Origin: a virus
Reading direction: 5' to 3' (one strand)
IMG/VR virus record: IMGVR_UViG_3300046817_000862
Location: 1-39,486 of that record
Length of the DNA: 39,486 bases
The notes under the pieces were generated by a model, which was not told the origin of the DNA, ran no database searches, and was given only the letters and a program-made list of their open reading frames with translations. Below, in pieces: positions 38,623-39,486 of the stretch. A program made the position numbers and the translations under genes. Every line of letters starts with the position of its first letter. Position 1 is the first letter of the stretch.

Positions 38623-38775
38623 ATGCAGATAAGTACTCCCGTCGTCACCATCGGCTGGGTAGTGGCCGTCCTGGTGCTTCTCTTGGCCATTCTGGGCATG
38701 CTCGGCGTGCTTCCGTTCACTGCCCTGGTTGTCTTCGGCCTGATTGGAGCTCTGGCCGTGGCGCGCTTGCTCTAG
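38623..38775 (+). CDS. Holin-like small membrane protein
   Basis: This encodes 50 residues from the ATG at 38623 with AGGAG 5 nt upstream; the overlapping ATG at 38618 stops at once. Two hydrophobic helices fill it (VTIGWVVAVLVLLLAILGML and LPFTALVVFGLIGALAVARL). Size, two spans and position after the endolysin match small class II holins. The next two tiny membrane genes may be antiholin or spanin-like partners. Confidence 0.8.
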   Translation: MQISTPVVTIGWVVAVLVLLLAILGMLGVLPFTALVVFGLIGALAVARLL

Positions 38776-38784
38776 GGTGCTGCC

Positions 38785-38928
38785 ATTCAGGCGCTGCTGC
38801 TGCTTCTGCAGGACAATCCCGCCGCGGTGACAGGGTTCGTAGGAGGTGTGGTCGGCGCGCTGGTGGTGCACATCATCGCCTGGCGCTGGCAGGTTGTTCG
38901 CCGCAAGCATCCGCCCGAAGCCACGTGA
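38785..38928 (+). CDS. Tiny membrane protein, possible ATT start
   Basis: The frame is 47 residues from an ATT at 38785, 9 nt after the holin stop; the first standard codon is GTG 38827, which would leave 33 residues with no ribosome site. The first part is leucine-rich (QALLLLLQDNPAAVTGFVGG) and the second has VVGALVVHIIAWRWQVVRRK, a membrane span with a basic end. It overlaps the next GTG. It lies in the frame of the preceding stop codon. Termination-reinitiation at ATT is the hypothesis; the start is uncertain. Confidence 0.5.
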   Translation: MQALLLLLQDNPAAVTGFVGGVVGALVVHIIAWRWQVVRRKHPPEAT

Positions 38929-39092
38929 GCGATCACGGCGAAGTGGAGCTGCCTGGGCCGCCGCGGGCGCGTCAGGTGCTCGGCGCGCTGGTGCTGCTGC
39001 TGGGTGGGCTGGTGCTGTTCGGCGCGGTGCCGTTCGGATCGACGACGCTCGGCGTGGCGCTGCTGCTGATCGCGGCCGGACTCATCGTGTAG
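38925..39092 (+). CDS. Tiny membrane protein, last lysis-cassette gene
   Basis: This encodes 55 residues from a GTG overlapping the previous TGA. A short hydrophilic start (SDHGEVELPGPPRARQ) precedes two spans (VLGALVLLLGGLVLFGAVPF and TLGVALLLIAAGLIV). It is co-directional with and similar in design to the holin-like gene, so a holin/antiholin pair is possible. Its TAG lies inside the convergent terminator dyad. Confidence 0.7.
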   Translation: MSDHGEVELPGPPRARQVLGALVLLLGGLVLFGAVPFGSTTLGVALLLIAAGLIV

Positions 39093-39120
39093 GCCAGGTG
39101 GCCTAGCTCGTTTGGCCTAG
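39090..39120. terminator. Bidirectional terminator between convergent late and leftward operons
   Basis: TAGGCCAGGTGGCCTA (39090-39105) is a perfect inverted repeat with a 2-nt centre, and its first bases are the stop codon of the last late gene. GGCCTAGCT then recurs (39100-39108 and 39114-39122), making a longer potential stem. It is the only gap between convergent transcription units. There is no clear T-run on either side. Confidence 0.6.
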
Positions 39121-39264
39121 CTAAGGGCTGTTATGTCGGCCAAACGACAGGGCTTCGCGAGCTTCGGCTATGGCTGGCGCGCCAGCACCCATACGGGCAA
39201 GCGGCCCCTGGTCATACCAGCCGCGACTCTTGATCTCGTCCAGCCGGTCAGGTTTGGTAGTCAT
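39121..39264 (-). CDS. Small protein, last gene of the leftward operon
   Basis: This encodes 47 residues from the ATG at 39264 to the TAG at 39121-39123. The sequence MTTKPDRLDEIKSRGWYDQG then PLARMGAGAPAIAEAREALS has a short charged helix, a tryptophan turn and a second helix. It starts 17 nt after the coiled-coil gene's stop at 39282. It is short but well placed in the operon, and no gene opposes it on the other strand. No family is recognised. Confidence 0.6.
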   Translation of the reverse strand: MTTKPDRLDEIKSRGWYDQGPLARMGAGAPAIAEAREALSFGRHNSP

Positions 39265-39281
39265 AGGAACAAATAGCTCTT

Positions 39282-39486
39282 TCAAGCGGGCGGGTTGAGC
39301 GCCTCGTCGGCGATCCTCATGGCGTCAGCAACAGACGCGTCGCCCTCTAGTTCGAGGTCCGTGATCTCGGTCAGCGCCGCCCGCAGATCAGCAAGCATCT
39401 GTGTCAATTGGCTGTTATCGCGTACTAACCCGCCAGCCACCGCTCGTAGCCGCTCGACCTCGGCGCGGAGTTCGTCGCGCTGTTGG
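39282..39486 (-). CDS. Coiled-coil protein, 3' part (continues from left end of window)
   Basis: This is the right-hand copy of the gene that starts at 336 on the left side; the last 127 bases are shared. The frame reads ...EITDLELEGDASVADAMRIA then DEALNPPA and stops with TGA at 39282-39284. That it continues in one frame through the overlap supports circularity. Function as described for the 5' part. Confidence 0.8.
   Translation of the reverse strand, partial: QQRDELRAEVERLRAVAGGLVRDNSQLTQMLADLRAALTEITDLELEGDASVADAMRIADEALNPPA
39360..39486. repeat. Right copy of 127-bp terminal direct repeat
   Basis: Identical to 1-127. See the left copy: it most likely reflects closure of a circular or circularly permuted genome at an assembler k-mer of 127. 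Confidence 0.95.

Overview
The window is a complete genome of a temperate tailed phage (Caudoviricetes). Bases 1-127 recur exactly at 39360-39486, the signature of a circular or circularly permuted molecule closed by an assembler; the unique length is 39,359 bp. The late region has a portal, large terminase, scaffold-like protein and capsid protein, but no tape measure, tail tube or sheath. It also has a 1,787-residue internal protein with peptidoglycan-hydrolase domains. Together these suggest a short-tailed (podovirus-like) particle. A large serine integrase and small XRE repressors indicate lysogeny.

The host cannot be named from sequence alone. High GC, frequent GTG starts, start codons 6 nt after TATACT boxes (leaderless genes), a Gram-positive-type SOS box (GAAC-N4-GTTC), an Rpf-type muralytic domain and an LGFP-like repeat point to Actinomycetota, or to Chloroflexota and relatives.

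Layout. (1) A leftward operon starts at a promoter near 1770-1793 and crosses the circle junction to 39121. Its seven small genes include a SWIM zinc-finger protein, an OB-like protein and a coiled-coil protein. (2) The lysogeny module at 1808-4525 has an XRE repressor, the serine integrase, a second XRE gene and at least four dyad or promoter elements. (3) The rightward early operon at 4536-12010 has a ribbon-helix-helix regulator, a C5 cytosine methyltransferase with a long out-of-frame nested gene, a VRR-NUC nuclease, an Rpf-like protein, a DNA-binding/methyltransferase fusion, a RecT-like annealing protein, a replication initiator with internal iterons and an OmpR-type winged-helix protein. 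Most of its genes are joined by ATGA, GTGA or TGATG overlaps. (4) Packaging genes lie at 12015-13649 and a conserved unknown pair at 13664-14927. (5) A 700-bp pyrimidine-rich non-coding block lies at 14928-15629. (6) Head and internal virion genes occupy 15630-29296, connector and tail genes 29306-38060, and a lysis cassette 38057-39092. (7) Three antisense genes (two HNH endonucleases and one small membrane protein) interrupt the late operon; each ends inside the end of the upstream late gene.

Likely logic: the divergent control region at 1758-1810 drives the leftward operon and the repressor from mirror-image leaderless promoters. The region at 4364-4525 carries a dyad with the same GCGCAAC half-site plus an SOS box, which would link early rightward expression to repressor and to DNA damage. 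The early genes modify, recombine and replicate DNA, and the late genes build and release the particle. No tRNA genes or CRISPR arrays were recognised.
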